Source: an uncultured Acidobacteriota bacterium
Lineage (GTDB): Bacteria > Acidobacteriota > UBA6911 > CAINFC01
DNA length: 64,000 nucleotides
Assembly (NCBI GenBank): GCA_903847975.1
Contig: CAINFC010000082.1
Location: 16,901 to 80,900, forward strand
Direction of reading: 5' to 3'
Shown: positions 9,155 through 18,183 of the stretch, in pieces
How positions within the stretch are numbered: the stretch's first letter is position 1
How the letters are laid out: every line of letters begins with the position of its first letter
Translations under genes and position numbers: made by a program
Notes under the pieces: generated by a model
What the model saw: only the letters and a program-made list of their open reading frames with translations
Databases searched by the model: none
Told to the model about the DNA's origin: nothing

Positions 9155-9492
9155 GAGGGATTCCGAATGTATTGCTTCAGCAGCTGATCCGCCGGTTTGT
9201 ACTGGAGAGCCTGTCGGGCATGATAATCGTTGATTGCACTTCCCTGCCGGATGTCAAAGGAAAACAAAACCAGATGATAACTGTACCCCAGAGAATCCAG
9301 AATCCGGTCGGCCGGATTCCTGGGCTCCCCCGGAGCCGGGAGCGTATAAAAAAGTCCCCCATAAAATGCGAAAAAACAAATCCCGAGAAGCAGAAGCGAA
9401 GTCTTCCACCGGGAGCGCAGGATGGCTAAGGAAATTCTTGGAATCACCGCATTTCTGTCCTTATTGCTTGGATCGCCAGGTTCAGTAGGCAT
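9151..9492 (-). CDS. Small single-pass membrane protein of the EPS cluster
   Basis: A 113-residue protein I do not recognise. It has a basic N-terminal tail, one membrane helix (about residues 34-52) and a roughly 60-residue periplasmic tail rich in Tyr, Asp and Gln. It is squeezed between two cluster genes, overlapping the upstream glycosylphosphotransferase by 11 nt and the DUF2142 gene by 4 nt, which argues that it is really translated and acts with them. The start is uncertain: an internal GTG (Val16) has a better-looking AAGGA site than the ATG used here. Confidence 0.6.
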   Translation of the reverse strand: MPTEPGDPSNKDRNAVIPRISLAILRSRWKTSLLLLGICFFAFYGGLFYTLPAPGEPRNPADRILDSLGYSYHLVLFSFDIRQGSAINDYHARQALQYKPADQLLKQYIRNPS

Positions 9493-10834
9493 TCCGCCAG
9501 GCCCGAAAAAGAGTCAGGAACAGAATCCGGATATCGAGCCAGATGGAAAAGTGCTGGATGTAATAGAGATCGTATCGGATCCTCTCCTCCAGCGAGGTAT
9601 TGCCCCGAAGCCCGTGAATCTGCGCCCAGCCGGTCAACCCCGACTTAATCTTATACCGCAAATAGTAATTCGGAATATGCCGGCGGAAATCCTCGATCAG
9701 GTGAGCCATTTCCGGTCGGGGCCCGACAAACGACATGTCTCCGCGCAAAATGTTGAAAAGCTGCGGAAGCTCGTCCAGGCTGGAAGACCGCAGCCAGGAG
9801 CCGACGCGGGTTCGCCGCGGATCCTGCTTTTGGGTCCAGGCGGTCACCGCCTTTTTTTCGGCATCCGGAACCATGGAGCGGAACTTGAACATGGTAAACA
9901 CCCGTCCGTCCAGGCTCATGCGCTGCTGCCGGAAAAGGATGGGCCAGCCGGAATCGAGCAGGATGAGAAGGGCAATCAGCAGAAAAAGGGGCGAGAGAAG
10001 AAGGAAGGCCAGTAGGCACAGGGTGATGTCCATGGTTCGCTTGATAATCAGGCTCCAGCCATAAACAGGAGACCTTCTCAGGTGAATCAGCGGAAAAATG
10101 CCGGCATGCTCGATCTCGAAACCCAGAAAGGTGAATTCCCCCCAGTCCGGGATGAATTTGATGTCGACCAGATCGTCCTCCAGGCGCTCCAGCAGAGCTT
10201 TAAGGGCAGGATATTCGAGCTGGGGACAAAGGATCAGCGCCTCGTCCGGCCTGGCTTCTTCCAGCGGAAATCGAGCGGCTCCCGCCAGATCGACAATGTC
10301 AACCAGATCGGTCCCCGGGTGCAGCAAAAGGTAACTCTCCGCCAGTTTCCGGGACGGCTCTCCGCCGCCGAAAATGAGAACCCGGCGGTTTTTCCCGAAT
10401 TTGAGCCACCGCCGGCTTCGCATCCACCGGATGGAGCCGTGGAAAAGGAAAAGCCCCAAAAAAGCGAAACAGAAAAAAAGCAGCAGAACCAGGCGGGAAT
10501 AGCGGTCCCGGTAAAGGAAATAGGTTACAGCAATCAGAACGGGACCTGCCGTAAAAAAGGCATAAAACAGGGCCCGGACCTCCTGCCACCATTTTTCGGA
10601 AAGAGCGGCTGGATAGACGCTCCTGCGCAGAGCCCAGCTGAAAACAATCAGCGAAATCAGAACCGGAGCAAGGTAAATATCCGCCGGATGGACTACCAGG
10701 CCCTCTTTGCCCATGGGCAGGCCAATCCACCCGGAATGAAACCGTAACCAGTAAGCCGTGGCCCAGGAAACAACGATTGCCACCATGTCTCCCCCATAAA
10801 GAAGGGAGGTTTGAAAACGCATTTCCCGGGTCAT
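9482..10834 (-). CDS. Undecaprenyl-phosphate glucose/galactose phosphotransferase-like (second copy)
   Basis: A second initiating glycosylphosphotransferase in the cluster, 450 residues. The N-terminal half has four to five membrane helices and a Rossmann-like domain; the C-terminal half is the bacterial sugar transferase domain with KFRSM, 'SLDELPQLFNILRGDMSF', 'VGPRPE' and 'GLTGWAQIHGLRG', the last being typical of the WcaJ/WbaP group. Its start, with GAGGTG upstream, lies 36 nt after the Wzz-like gene. It differs clearly from the copy at 5435-6859 and so may use a different nucleotide sugar. Confidence 0.9.
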   Translation of the reverse strand: MTREMRFQTSLLYGGDMVAIVVSWATAYWLRFHSGWIGLPMGKEGLVVHPADIYLAPVLISLIVFSWALRRSVYPAALSEKWWQEVRALFYAFFTAGPVLIAVTYFLYRDRYSRLVLLLFFCFAFLGLFLFHGSIRWMRSRRWLKFGKNRRVLIFGGGEPSRKLAESYLLLHPGTDLVDIVDLAGAARFPLEEARPDEALILCPQLEYPALKALLERLEDDLVDIKFIPDWGEFTFLGFEIEHAGIFPLIHLRRSPVYGWSLIIKRTMDITLCLLAFLLLSPLFLLIALLILLDSGWPILFRQQRMSLDGRVFTMFKFRSMVPDAEKKAVTAWTQKQDPRRTRVGSWLRSSSLDELPQLFNILRGDMSFVGPRPEMAHLIEDFRRHIPNYYLRYKIKSGLTGWAQIHGLRGNTSLEERIRYDLYYIQHFSIWLDIRILFLTLFRAWRNAY

Positions 10835-10870
10835 GAAGGGCTATTCACCTCGGAATGCCGCTCCTTTATT

Positions 10871-12514
10871 TCAAAGCCGACCTGCCGCGACGGGAGATCG
10901 GAACGGCACCACATAGCTGGCATGGACCAGGCAACCGATGATCGTCATGGTCACCACCATGAAAACAAAAACGAATCCGCCGATCAGCAGCTTCCGGTAA
11001 TCGAGAGCCCGGGAAGTGGTGACTACCGCCGGTTCGGTAGAGTAAAGCACCGCTTTCGGGTTGAGCATCTGCCGGGAAAGCTCATTATAGAAGAGCTGCA
11101 GCTGATCGACGGTTTTGATGATGTCGTTGAGAATTCCTTCAAACCGCGGACGGAAGGTGGAGAGCAGCTGCTGCCGGTCCTCGCTGCTCAGGGTGGAGCC
11201 GCCCTTCCCCTGGACAGCCTTCAGGGTCGTCTCGTAGTATTTTGTTTTTCGCTCAAGCTCCACCTTTTCCAGGCCGGCGGTATTCATGTCTTCCACCATT
11301 TTCTGCCTGAATTTGGTGTCCTCGTTCCGGTTGGCGATGCTGATGATCCGGTCCAGAAAGGACTCCCCGAACTGCGGAATCAGGGCCGGAACGTTCATTT
11401 CTCCGGAAGAGGCCCTCTGGCTCCCGGAAGTGCCGGGGAAGGAGCTGCCGAGCCCCGAGGGAGTAGCCGCAGGCTTTTCCTGCATGTAGACCCTCATGGA
11501 ATCCTCGTAGGTGCGGACCCGCTGCGAAGCGGTTTCCGTGGCCAGGTTGTTCTGAAAAAACTGGCTTTGCAGATAGTTGACCGTCAGGGCCGGATCGCGG
11601 CTGATGCCGGCGGCCCGGATCATGCCGGAAAGCGGCTCCAGGCGGAACTGGTTGGCGTCCTCCAGCAGGCTGCGGATCTCCGCCAGCGAAATCTGGTTTT
11701 CGCCGACGCGAAGCGTGGAAGCGCCGGGAATTTTCTGCAGCTTATCGATGCTTTTCAGGACCTTTTCCACGCGGTTGCGAAGGATATCGATGGCGATCAG
11801 ATAATCTTCTCCGAGCAAAGTCTCCTTCTGGAAGATGTTGGTGCTGTAGACATCGGTCTTGAACCGCAGGGCGCCCTTGATTTTGTCGGCCTGCATGGCC
11901 CAGGCGCCCAGGATGTCGCTCAGCACCTTGTTGACCAGGGGACGGGGCACCAGGGAGAAGGTTTTATCGAACACCATGTACAGATCGAAAGTCGGAGTCA
12001 GCAGGGCTTTGCGCTTCATCTGGAACTCCTCCTGAATCCGCTGCCGGTCCACGGCGTTGAGCCGGGTGTCGGAGAGCCGGGCGCTGTACTCTTTTTCCAG
12101 GAGCTGCACCTCCATATTGGTCTGAATCACGGAGAGGGATTTCTGGAAAGCCTCAAAAAGGAAATAATCCTTGAGATTATTCGCATCATAGACTTCCGCG
12201 ATAACCGGAGGAGCAATGATATCCGCGCTGCTGAACGGGGAGCCGTTCGGGTAAAGGTTGGTATTGGCTCCTTCAAATTCCAGCCGGAAGCGGATGGAGG
12301 CCATGTTTTCCGTGGGCACCAGCAGAAATAAAAGGCAGAAGACGAGGATCACCAGGCCGCAGGAAGCCAGAAAGGAGCGGAAGACCATTCTCCGATAGGG
12401 GGCCAGGCGGCGCAGGATATCGGCGAAAGAAACAGAGGTCTCCTCCGGGTAAAGGCCCCCTCCGGCCTGTGTTTCCAGGTTATTTTGCTTGGACGTATTC
12501 GTTGCTTCGTTCAT
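10871..12514 (-). CDS. Wzz-like polysaccharide chain-length/co-polymerase protein
   Basis: A 547-residue inner-membrane protein with one helix near the N-terminus (about residues 50-75), a long periplasmic region rich in predicted coiled coil, and a second helix near residue 520. This is the topology of Wzz/polysaccharide co-polymerases, which set glycan chain length. No Walker motifs and no tyrosine-kinase domain are present. I start at the ATG at 12514, 12 nt after AAGGGAG; an ATG four codons upstream abuts that site. It is the first biosynthetic gene after the two-component pair. Family assignment rests on topology, context and weak similarity. Confidence 0.7.
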   Translation of the reverse strand: MNEATNTSKQNNLETQAGGGLYPEETSVSFADILRRLAPYRRMVFRSFLASCGLVILVFCLLFLLVPTENMASIRFRLEFEGANTNLYPNGSPFSSADIIAPPVIAEVYDANNLKDYFLFEAFQKSLSVIQTNMEVQLLEKEYSARLSDTRLNAVDRQRIQEEFQMKRKALLTPTFDLYMVFDKTFSLVPRPLVNKVLSDILGAWAMQADKIKGALRFKTDVYSTNIFQKETLLGEDYLIAIDILRNRVEKVLKSIDKLQKIPGASTLRVGENQISLAEIRSLLEDANQFRLEPLSGMIRAAGISRDPALTVNYLQSQFFQNNLATETASQRVRTYEDSMRVYMQEKPAATPSGLGSSFPGTSGSQRASSGEMNVPALIPQFGESFLDRIISIANRNEDTKFRQKMVEDMNTAGLEKVELERKTKYYETTLKAVQGKGGSTLSSEDRQQLLSTFRPRFEGILNDIIKTVDQLQLFYNELSRQMLNPKAVLYSTEPAVVTTSRALDYRKLLIGGFVFVFMVVTMTIIGCLVHASYVVPFRSPVAAGRL

Positions 12515-12621
12515 AAACGCTACCATCTCCCTTGTTGGCTTTGAAAACCCCAATTCTACCATGAACACGGACGGCTTCCAGACGGAGCTTCGCCCCGCCA
12601 GGCGGCAGCGGAGAAGCAGTC

Positions 12622-14022
12622 TTATCGCGTGCGGATGTGAAGCCGTTTAATCTTTTCGTTGAGAGTGGTGGCATTGATTTTGAGAATGTGGGCCGCCTTC
12701 TTCTGATTTCCGTCGCATTGGTGCAGGGCCCGAAGAATCAGATTCCGCTCGAAATTCTCCACTTCCTCTTTCAGGGAAATGTCCTTTTTGAGGTCGACCA
12801 TTGACAGCAGCTCCTTTTCGGAGCCGGTCTGGATGGCCTTGGGCAGAGATCCCGAAGTAATGGTGGTCCCGTTGGTCAGAACCACCGCCCGTTCGATTAC
12901 GTTTTCCAGCTCCCGCACGTTGCCCGGCCACTCATGTTCCATGAGCAGCATCATCGCCTCTTCATTGATGGAGGAGATGCTCCGGCCGTTCTCCTCGTTG
13001 TATTTCTTGATGAAGTGGCTGGCCAGGAGAGGAATATCTTCCTTCCGCTCCCTGAGCGGCGGCAAGGTGACATTGATGACATTCAGGCGATAGTACAAGT
13101 CGTCCCGGAAGCGGTTTTCCTTGACGGCCTGCTTCAGATCCAGGTTGGTGGCGGCAATGATCCGCACGTCCACGCGAATACTCTCCAGGCCTCCCAGCCG
13201 GCGGAACTCGCGCTCCTGCAGAACGCGCAGCAGTTTGGCCTGCATTTCAAAACTGATGGACCCGACCTCATCCAGAAAGATGCTGCCGCCGTGGGCCATC
13301 TCGAACAGGCCTTTTTTGGTGCTGGCCGCACCGGTAAACGCGCCTTTGACATGCCCGAACAGCTCGCTTTCCAGAAGCTCGCTGGGGATGTTCCCGCAGT
13401 TGACGGCGATGAACGGCTGGTCGGCGCGTGGGCTGCAAACATGAATCGCCTTGGCCACCAGCTCCTTGCCGGTCCCGCTCTCGCCGTAGATGAGGACCGT
13501 GCTGCGGCTGGGCCCCACGTGGGTGATAAAGTCGAAGATGGTCTGAATGCGGGCGCTTTTACCCACGATATTGTGAAAATCGAACCGCTCCTTGAAGTTG
13601 GCCTTGAGCTGCAGGTTTTCCAGAGTCAGCCAGCGGCGCTGGATGCCGTTGGCCACCGCCAGAAGGATCTCATCGTTCTTGAACGGCTTGGTGATAAAAT
13701 CGAAAGCTCCCAGCCGGGTGGCCTTGACCGCCTGCTCCACGGTTCCGAAGGCGGTAATGATCACCACCGCCAGATAAGGGTCCGAACGCTGCAAATCCCG
13801 CATGACGTCGATTCCGTTGGCGTCGGGCAGCATGAGATCCAGCAGTACCAGATCAAAAGAGGTATCGGTTATTTTCTCCCGGGCCTCCTGTGCGGTGGCC
13901 ACCAGCTGCACGTTATATCCGTCTTCTTCCAGCAGGGTTTTGAGAACATCCCGCATCACTTCTTCGTCGTCCACGACCAGAACACAGCCTTTTCCGTTTT
14001 GTAAGAGCGAGGGTTTCATCAT
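12622..14022 (-). CDS. Sigma-54-dependent response regulator (NtrC family) of the EPS locus
   Basis: A 466-residue DNA-binding activator. Residues 12-125 form a receiver with phosphoacceptor Asp62; about 145-375 form the AAA+ domain with Walker A 'GESGTGKE', the sigma-54-contacting GAFTGA loop and Walker B 'GGSIFLDEVG'; the C-terminus has a Fis-type helix-turn-helix ('NQKKAAHILKINATTLNEK'). It therefore activates sigma-54 promoters when phosphorylated. It follows its sensor kinase by 46 nt and precedes the polysaccharide genes, its most likely targets. I found no clean -24/-12 element in the 107 bp ahead of the Wzz-like gene. Confidence 0.93.
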   Translation of the reverse strand: MMKPSLLQNGKGCVLVVDDEEVMRDVLKTLLEEDGYNVQLVATAQEAREKITDTSFDLVLLDLMLPDANGIDVMRDLQRSDPYLAVVIITAFGTVEQAVKATRLGAFDFITKPFKNDEILLAVANGIQRRWLTLENLQLKANFKERFDFHNIVGKSARIQTIFDFITHVGPSRSTVLIYGESGTGKELVAKAIHVCSPRADQPFIAVNCGNIPSELLESELFGHVKGAFTGAASTKKGLFEMAHGGSIFLDEVGSISFEMQAKLLRVLQEREFRRLGGLESIRVDVRIIAATNLDLKQAVKENRFRDDLYYRLNVINVTLPPLRERKEDIPLLASHFIKKYNEENGRSISSINEEAMMLLMEHEWPGNVRELENVIERAVVLTNGTTITSGSLPKAIQTGSEKELLSMVDLKKDISLKEEVENFERNLILRALHQCDGNQKKAAHILKINATTLNEKIKRLHIRTR

Positions 14023-14068
14023 AATGATTCCATAGGTAATTGCATGGTCTGATTACGGCGGACGGCTC

Positions 14069-16891
14069 TCAGTGCACGTGCGCCAGAGGAAGCTTCACCT
14101 GAAAATGAGTACCGGCTCCCGGCGTGCTTTCCACGAAAATGCGGCCGGAGTGCTCCTGGACGATCCCATAGCTGACCGCCAGTCCCAGACCGGTGCCTTT
14201 GCCGATCTCCTTGGTGGTGTAAAAAGGATCGTATATGTGCCGGAGAACCTCCTCGGACATACCCCGGCCGGTATCGATAATATCAATACAAATATGATTC
14301 TGTTCCGAGCGGGAGCAGATTTCGATCCGCCCCCCGGAGGGCATGGCGTCGCGGGCATTCAGCAGCAGGTTGACCACCACCTGCTGCAGCTTGCTGCTGT
14401 TGCCGTAGGCCGCGGGCAGATTGTCTTCCAGATTTTTCTGGATGGAAATCTGGCTTTTTAAAAGCTGGTGCTCCAGTAGTGCCAGGCTGTCCAAAATGAT
14501 CATGTTGATGTCCACCTGAGCAAAAAGGCCCTCGCTCAACCGCGAGAAGTTGAGCAGGTTGTTGACAATCTCCGAGGCACGAAAGGTCTGCTTTTCGATT
14601 TTGGTCAACAGCGAATGGCGCGTGTCCTCGGGCGGAGTCTGTTTCAGCAGCATCTGGGTGTAGCTGGAAATCCCGGCAATCGGAGTGTTGACCTCGTGGG
14701 CCACACCGGCAGCCAGCAAACCGATGGAGCTGAGCTTTTCGGCCTGCAGCAGCTGCTTTTCCAGGCGCACCTTTTCGGTAATTTCCTCAAACACCATGAG
14801 CGAGCCGATCAACACTCCCTGCTGGTCGTTAAAGGGGATCACCGTGATATTCACGATCAGGGGATGCCCGTTGCGCGAGCCCAAAAAGTAGTGGGACAGC
14901 TGGGCCATGCGCTGCGGGCCGACATCTCCCGGCCCGGTGGCGGCCTGGATGGCTCGCAGGACATCGGCGGGGAAGACGTCGCTCAGGTTGCTGCCGATCA
15001 GGGCATGGCGCTTGATCCCCAATATGGATTCGAAGGCGTTATTGCAGGCTTTTACCCGACCGTCGATATCCGTGGACAGAATGCCGATGTGAATGTTCTC
15101 GATGATGTTCTCATTGAAAATGCGCAGCTGCTCCAGCTTTTCCGCCTCCCGCTGCAGGCTGTGGTACAGCGAAGCGTTGTCCAGGGCGATGGCCGCATAG
15201 CCGCCCAGCGCTTCGAGAAGCTCGATGTCCTCGCTGGAATAGAATCCGCCCCTCGACGGCTTCCCCAGGAGCAGCACGCCCACCACCCTTCCCCGGCTGG
15301 AAAAGGGGAGAATGAGACGGACCCCCTTTTTTTCCAGATCGCTCGACACCTTGTCCTGGGAAGAAGGGTCCGGGCCTTCCGCGGCCTGGAAGAGAGTGGT
15401 TCCGGCCGGATGGTAGCGCAGCGTCCATCCCTGCGGCAGGGAGGCGAATCCGGAATTGTTCATCAGGGTAAACAGCCCCGGCTCCTCATGCGATGCGGTC
15501 AGCAGGGCGGCGGCATCCGTTTCAAAGGTGGATTTGATCCGGGTCATGATCTGAGAAGTAAGCTTTTCAATGCTGATTTCCCGGGTGAGAGCCCGCGCAA
15601 AGTCAGCCAGCGACTCGCGGTAATCGTATTTTTCACGATAAAAAGCCCGGTCCAGCAGCTCCTGGATTTTCTTCTGCAGCGGAGAAAAAAGAAAGGCGAT
15701 CAGCAGGGCGACCGTACCCAGGGCGATGGCGCTGCCGTCCGGCAGAAGGCGGGAAAGGAACCGGCTCCCCAGTGCCACCAGCAGGAAATATCCCCCCAGA
15801 GTGATCCCTGCCGCCAAGGCATAGGTGAGCCCGCGCTTGAAAATAATATCGACATCCATCAGCTTGTAGCGGACGATGGCATACCCGAAGCTGATGGGAA
15901 TGAGGATCAAGAAGAGGCTGGAGGCCTCCTGGTAGGGGTTGGGCTCTTTCCCCGTCAGGAAGGGGATCACGTAAAGCAATAGAAAAGGGAAAATGGCGGC
16001 CGAGGTGCCGAGCGCGATCCATTTAAGCTGCTGGCGTCGTATCTGGTCCTGTTCGGTCAGAAAGCGGGCGGCCACAGCAAACGCCGCACAAAGAAAGAAG
16101 GCCGCAAAGAAAAAAATATGTATCTTATCGAGCCATTCGCTGGACTTCAGGTTGAGCGGCAGGCCCAGCCGGGTCATTCTTCCCTGACTCCAGAGCACCT
16201 GGATTCCGGATAAAAGAACGAATGGCAGGTAGCACATCGGAATGAGCCATGGCCGCCGACGGGCCCAGATGTGCTTGTCCGGAAAGTTAAGGCAAAAATG
16301 AAGAAAAACCGCCGGCAGAACCAGAATGGTCACGGAGGAAGACCAGTAGGCCAGATAATCCAGGGCAGACAGCTTGTTGGTGTAGGTAAACAGATAAAGA
16401 ATGTAGGAAAGCAGGCAGACGGCAAAAAAATGGTGGGCCCCCGGCGACCGGTAGTGCCGAATGCCGATAAAAACACCGACGATCAGGTAAGTGAAAGCCA
16501 AAACGCTCTGGAAAAAATCGGCGGCGGCAAAGGTCGGATTTCTGCGGATGGCCACCGAAACCATGACGGGCTCCGGCTGGTTCGCACGCAGGATTTTGTA
16601 GGCTGCGGAAGAGCCGATCGCCAGGGAGTACAAGACGTCAAAATAATCGCGCTCGGAAGAAACGGTTTTGCCGTTCACCTCCAGAACAATATCCCCCGGG
16701 GCGATCGCCAGATCAGCGGCATTCACCACCGCATATTGCGCCTCCAGCCCCCGGGATGTGAGCTGCCAGAAAAAACCGTCCGTAGGCTCGCTCCATCTTG
16801 TCCGGTCGGCCAGATTAAGCACTCCCAGAAAGGTGGCAATGAAAGCGATACTGGCCACCAGGGTTATTTTCATTTTTGCTACGTGGTACAT
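14069..16891 (-). CDS. Membrane sensor histidine kinase with PDZ, GAF and PAS domains
   Basis: A 940-residue sensor kinase. One N-terminal helix is followed by a periplasmic PDZ-like domain (about 35-105, with 'PGDIVLEVNGK'), then a block of about seven to eight helices (115-400), a GAF domain (430-580), a PAS domain (600-710), the dimerisation/phosphoacceptor domain with His732 in 'AGVAHEVNTP', and a HATPase domain with 'NLLLNARDAM', 'DTGRGM' and 'GKGTGLGLAV'. The ATG at 16891 (site GGTGAG) is preferred over an upstream TTG. It pairs with the downstream sigma-54 regulator. The layout recalls kinases linked to exopolysaccharide loci, but no exosortase or PEP-CTERM gene is visible here. Confidence 0.9.
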   Translation of the reverse strand: MYHVAKMKITLVASIAFIATFLGVLNLADRTRWSEPTDGFFWQLTSRGLEAQYAVVNAADLAIAPGDIVLEVNGKTVSSERDYFDVLYSLAIGSSAAYKILRANQPEPVMVSVAIRRNPTFAAADFFQSVLAFTYLIVGVFIGIRHYRSPGAHHFFAVCLLSYILYLFTYTNKLSALDYLAYWSSSVTILVLPAVFLHFCLNFPDKHIWARRRPWLIPMCYLPFVLLSGIQVLWSQGRMTRLGLPLNLKSSEWLDKIHIFFFAAFFLCAAFAVAARFLTEQDQIRRQQLKWIALGTSAAIFPFLLLYVIPFLTGKEPNPYQEASSLFLILIPISFGYAIVRYKLMDVDIIFKRGLTYALAAGITLGGYFLLVALGSRFLSRLLPDGSAIALGTVALLIAFLFSPLQKKIQELLDRAFYREKYDYRESLADFARALTREISIEKLTSQIMTRIKSTFETDAAALLTASHEEPGLFTLMNNSGFASLPQGWTLRYHPAGTTLFQAAEGPDPSSQDKVSSDLEKKGVRLILPFSSRGRVVGVLLLGKPSRGGFYSSEDIELLEALGGYAAIALDNASLYHSLQREAEKLEQLRIFNENIIENIHIGILSTDIDGRVKACNNAFESILGIKRHALIGSNLSDVFPADVLRAIQAATGPGDVGPQRMAQLSHYFLGSRNGHPLIVNITVIPFNDQQGVLIGSLMVFEEITEKVRLEKQLLQAEKLSSIGLLAAGVAHEVNTPIAGISSYTQMLLKQTPPEDTRHSLLTKIEKQTFRASEIVNNLLNFSRLSEGLFAQVDINMIILDSLALLEHQLLKSQISIQKNLEDNLPAAYGNSSKLQQVVVNLLLNARDAMPSGGRIEICSRSEQNHICIDIIDTGRGMSEEVLRHIYDPFYTTKEIGKGTGLGLAVSYGIVQEHSGRIFVESTPGAGTHFQVKLPLAHVH

Positions 16892-16974
16892 GCTCGTCTC
16901 ACCGGAATCGGACAATGCAAATCAGGGGCCATATTTTTTCGGTAAGAAAACTCCTTCAACTTAATTAAACTATT

Positions 16975-17004
16975 ATTTTACAATAACTTACAAATAACAT
17001 TCAA
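16975..17004 (-). promoter_or_regulatory. Candidate promoter for the EPS two-component locus
   Basis: On the minus strand TTGAAT (17004-16999), an 18-nt spacer and TAAAAT (16980-16975) resemble a sigma-70-type promoter. It sits in a conspicuously AT-rich block (about 16935-17060) upstream of the histidine kinase, in otherwise GC-rich DNA. Confidence 0.45.
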
Positions 17005-17103
17005 AAAACCGCACGCATTGCATCCAAATAGTTGAATAAACAAATCAATTTATTGGATTTCCTGGCGGGAATCAGGAGAGATGGCGGAAAAAAATCTCCT
17101 GCC

Positions 17104-17167
17104 TTCCCGGTCTCTCCGCCTTCCTGTGCGCCTAAACGTTTCACAGGAAGATGAGGAAGAGCGGGAA
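17104..17167. repeat. Dispersed inverted repeat, copy 2
   Basis: The left arm (17104-17129) and right arm (17141-17167) repeat the family pattern: TTCCCGGTCT, then TTCCTGTG, a loop, and TCACAGGAAG with GGAAGAGCGGGAA. It lies just downstream of the minus-strand DAHP-synthase-like gene stop and upstream of the EPS locus. Confidence 0.75.
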
Positions 17168-17181
17168 GAAATGCGGGAAAA

Positions 17182-18147
17182 TCAGAGGGTGCGAGATGCG
17201 CGGCTGATCTGCTGGATCCGGAGAGATAAATCCCGAAATGTTTCCGGCTCAAGCCGCCGGCAGTTGAATTCCCGGCCCAGTTCCACGGAAAGGCCCTCGA
17301 CTCCCAGAGCCGCTGCACTCCGGGCGACCCATTGGATTTTTTGACGGGTGAAGCCGGAACCGACCAGGTCTACCACGATGGGGAGGTGCGTCGATTGCCG
17401 CCATCGAATCAGAAAATCGATATCCAGGGAAGGCTGGGCCGTTTTTTCTTTTCCGGACCGAATCGCCAGCGCTACATGGCGGTGGCCGGCACGAAGCAGC
17501 CCGTCGGCAGCCAGCAGGATCTCATCCAGCGGCAGGTTCGAGGAAGACCGGAGAACCAGGGGCTTCCCGGTTTCCGCCAGTTGCTCCAGGAAACGTCGGG
17601 TACGCCAGGCAGAGGGATGCAGCAGAAATCCGTCTGCGGAACCAGGCACCCGAGGCCAGGATTGCCCGTCGAGAACATCCGCCAGCAGAAAACAGGAAAT
17701 GGCCGGACTCATCCGGTTCATTTTTTCCCTCAGAGCATCGCAGACCGAAGCAGCCTGCGGAGAGCAAACCCTCAGGATGGCCGACCCGGTTTCCTCGAGA
17801 CAGAACGGGAGCACCTCTTCTCCTCCCCCTGGCAATGGTTCGCATAAGCAGGGGATGACGGGCGCTTCTGCCCCACCCAGCTCGACCTTTCCCAGGAGAA
17901 CTCTGGTTCCCGAGGGACAGGCACGCCTATCCGCCAGGCGATAAGGTCGGGTAATTTCCACTACCTGCCGGACCCCACCGGAAAGTTCCACCTCCACCGT
18001 ATCCAGGGGTTCGCCCTGACCGATCGCCCCCAGGATGACAAATTCCTCACCGGTGGAGCGGTGCACATCCCAGCCGTTCCGGATCAGCAGGGCAATCACC
18101 CTGTCGATCTGCTCCACAGTGGCAGTTCGTTCCATAACAACGATCAT
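17182..18147 (-). CDS. Degenerate DAHP synthase-like protein (type I-beta), probably non-catalytic
   Basis: A 321-residue protein matching the architecture of I-beta 3-deoxy-7-phosphoheptulonate synthases: an N-terminal ferredoxin-like regulatory domain (residues 1-70, 'MIVVMERTATVEQIDRVI') and a C-terminal barrel with 'STHLPIVVD' near residue 252. The active-site motifs are altered. The usual AGPCS reads 'IPCLCE', LLKRG reads 'VLRSS', CERG reads 'AIRSG' and DPSH reads 'DLVG', so the metal-binding His and the phosphate-binding Lys/Arg residues are missing. It lies 36 nt downstream of chorismate mutase, the usual partner of such proteins. A regulatory or decayed role is inferred, not shown. 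Confidence 0.7.
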   Translation of the reverse strand: MIVVMERTATVEQIDRVIALLIRNGWDVHRSTGEEFVILGAIGQGEPLDTVEVELSGGVRQVVEITRPYRLADRRACPSGTRVLLGKVELGGAEAPVIPCLCEPLPGGGEEVLPFCLEETGSAILRVCSPQAASVCDALREKMNRMSPAISCFLLADVLDGQSWPRVPGSADGFLLHPSAWRTRRFLEQLAETGKPLVLRSSSNLPLDEILLAADGLLRAGHRHVALAIRSGKEKTAQPSLDIDFLIRWRQSTHLPIVVDLVGSGFTRQKIQWVARSAAALGVEGLSVELGREFNCRRLEPETFRDLSLRIQQISRASRTL

Positions 18148-18183
18148 TGGCGCTTCCTTACTGCCTTTCCCCGGCTACCGGCT

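Noticed and set aside
12515..12621. Sigma-54 (-24/-12) promoter before the Wzz-like gene
   Set aside because: The nearest candidate on the minus strand has GG and GC separated by 9 rather than 10 nt and lacks the TTGC element.
5435..16891. Exosortase/PEP-CTERM system suggested by the kinase-regulator-EPS layout
   Set aside because: No exosortase, PEP-CTERM substrate or XrtA-type cluster gene is visible in the window; only the sensor-regulator and polysaccharide genes match that pattern.
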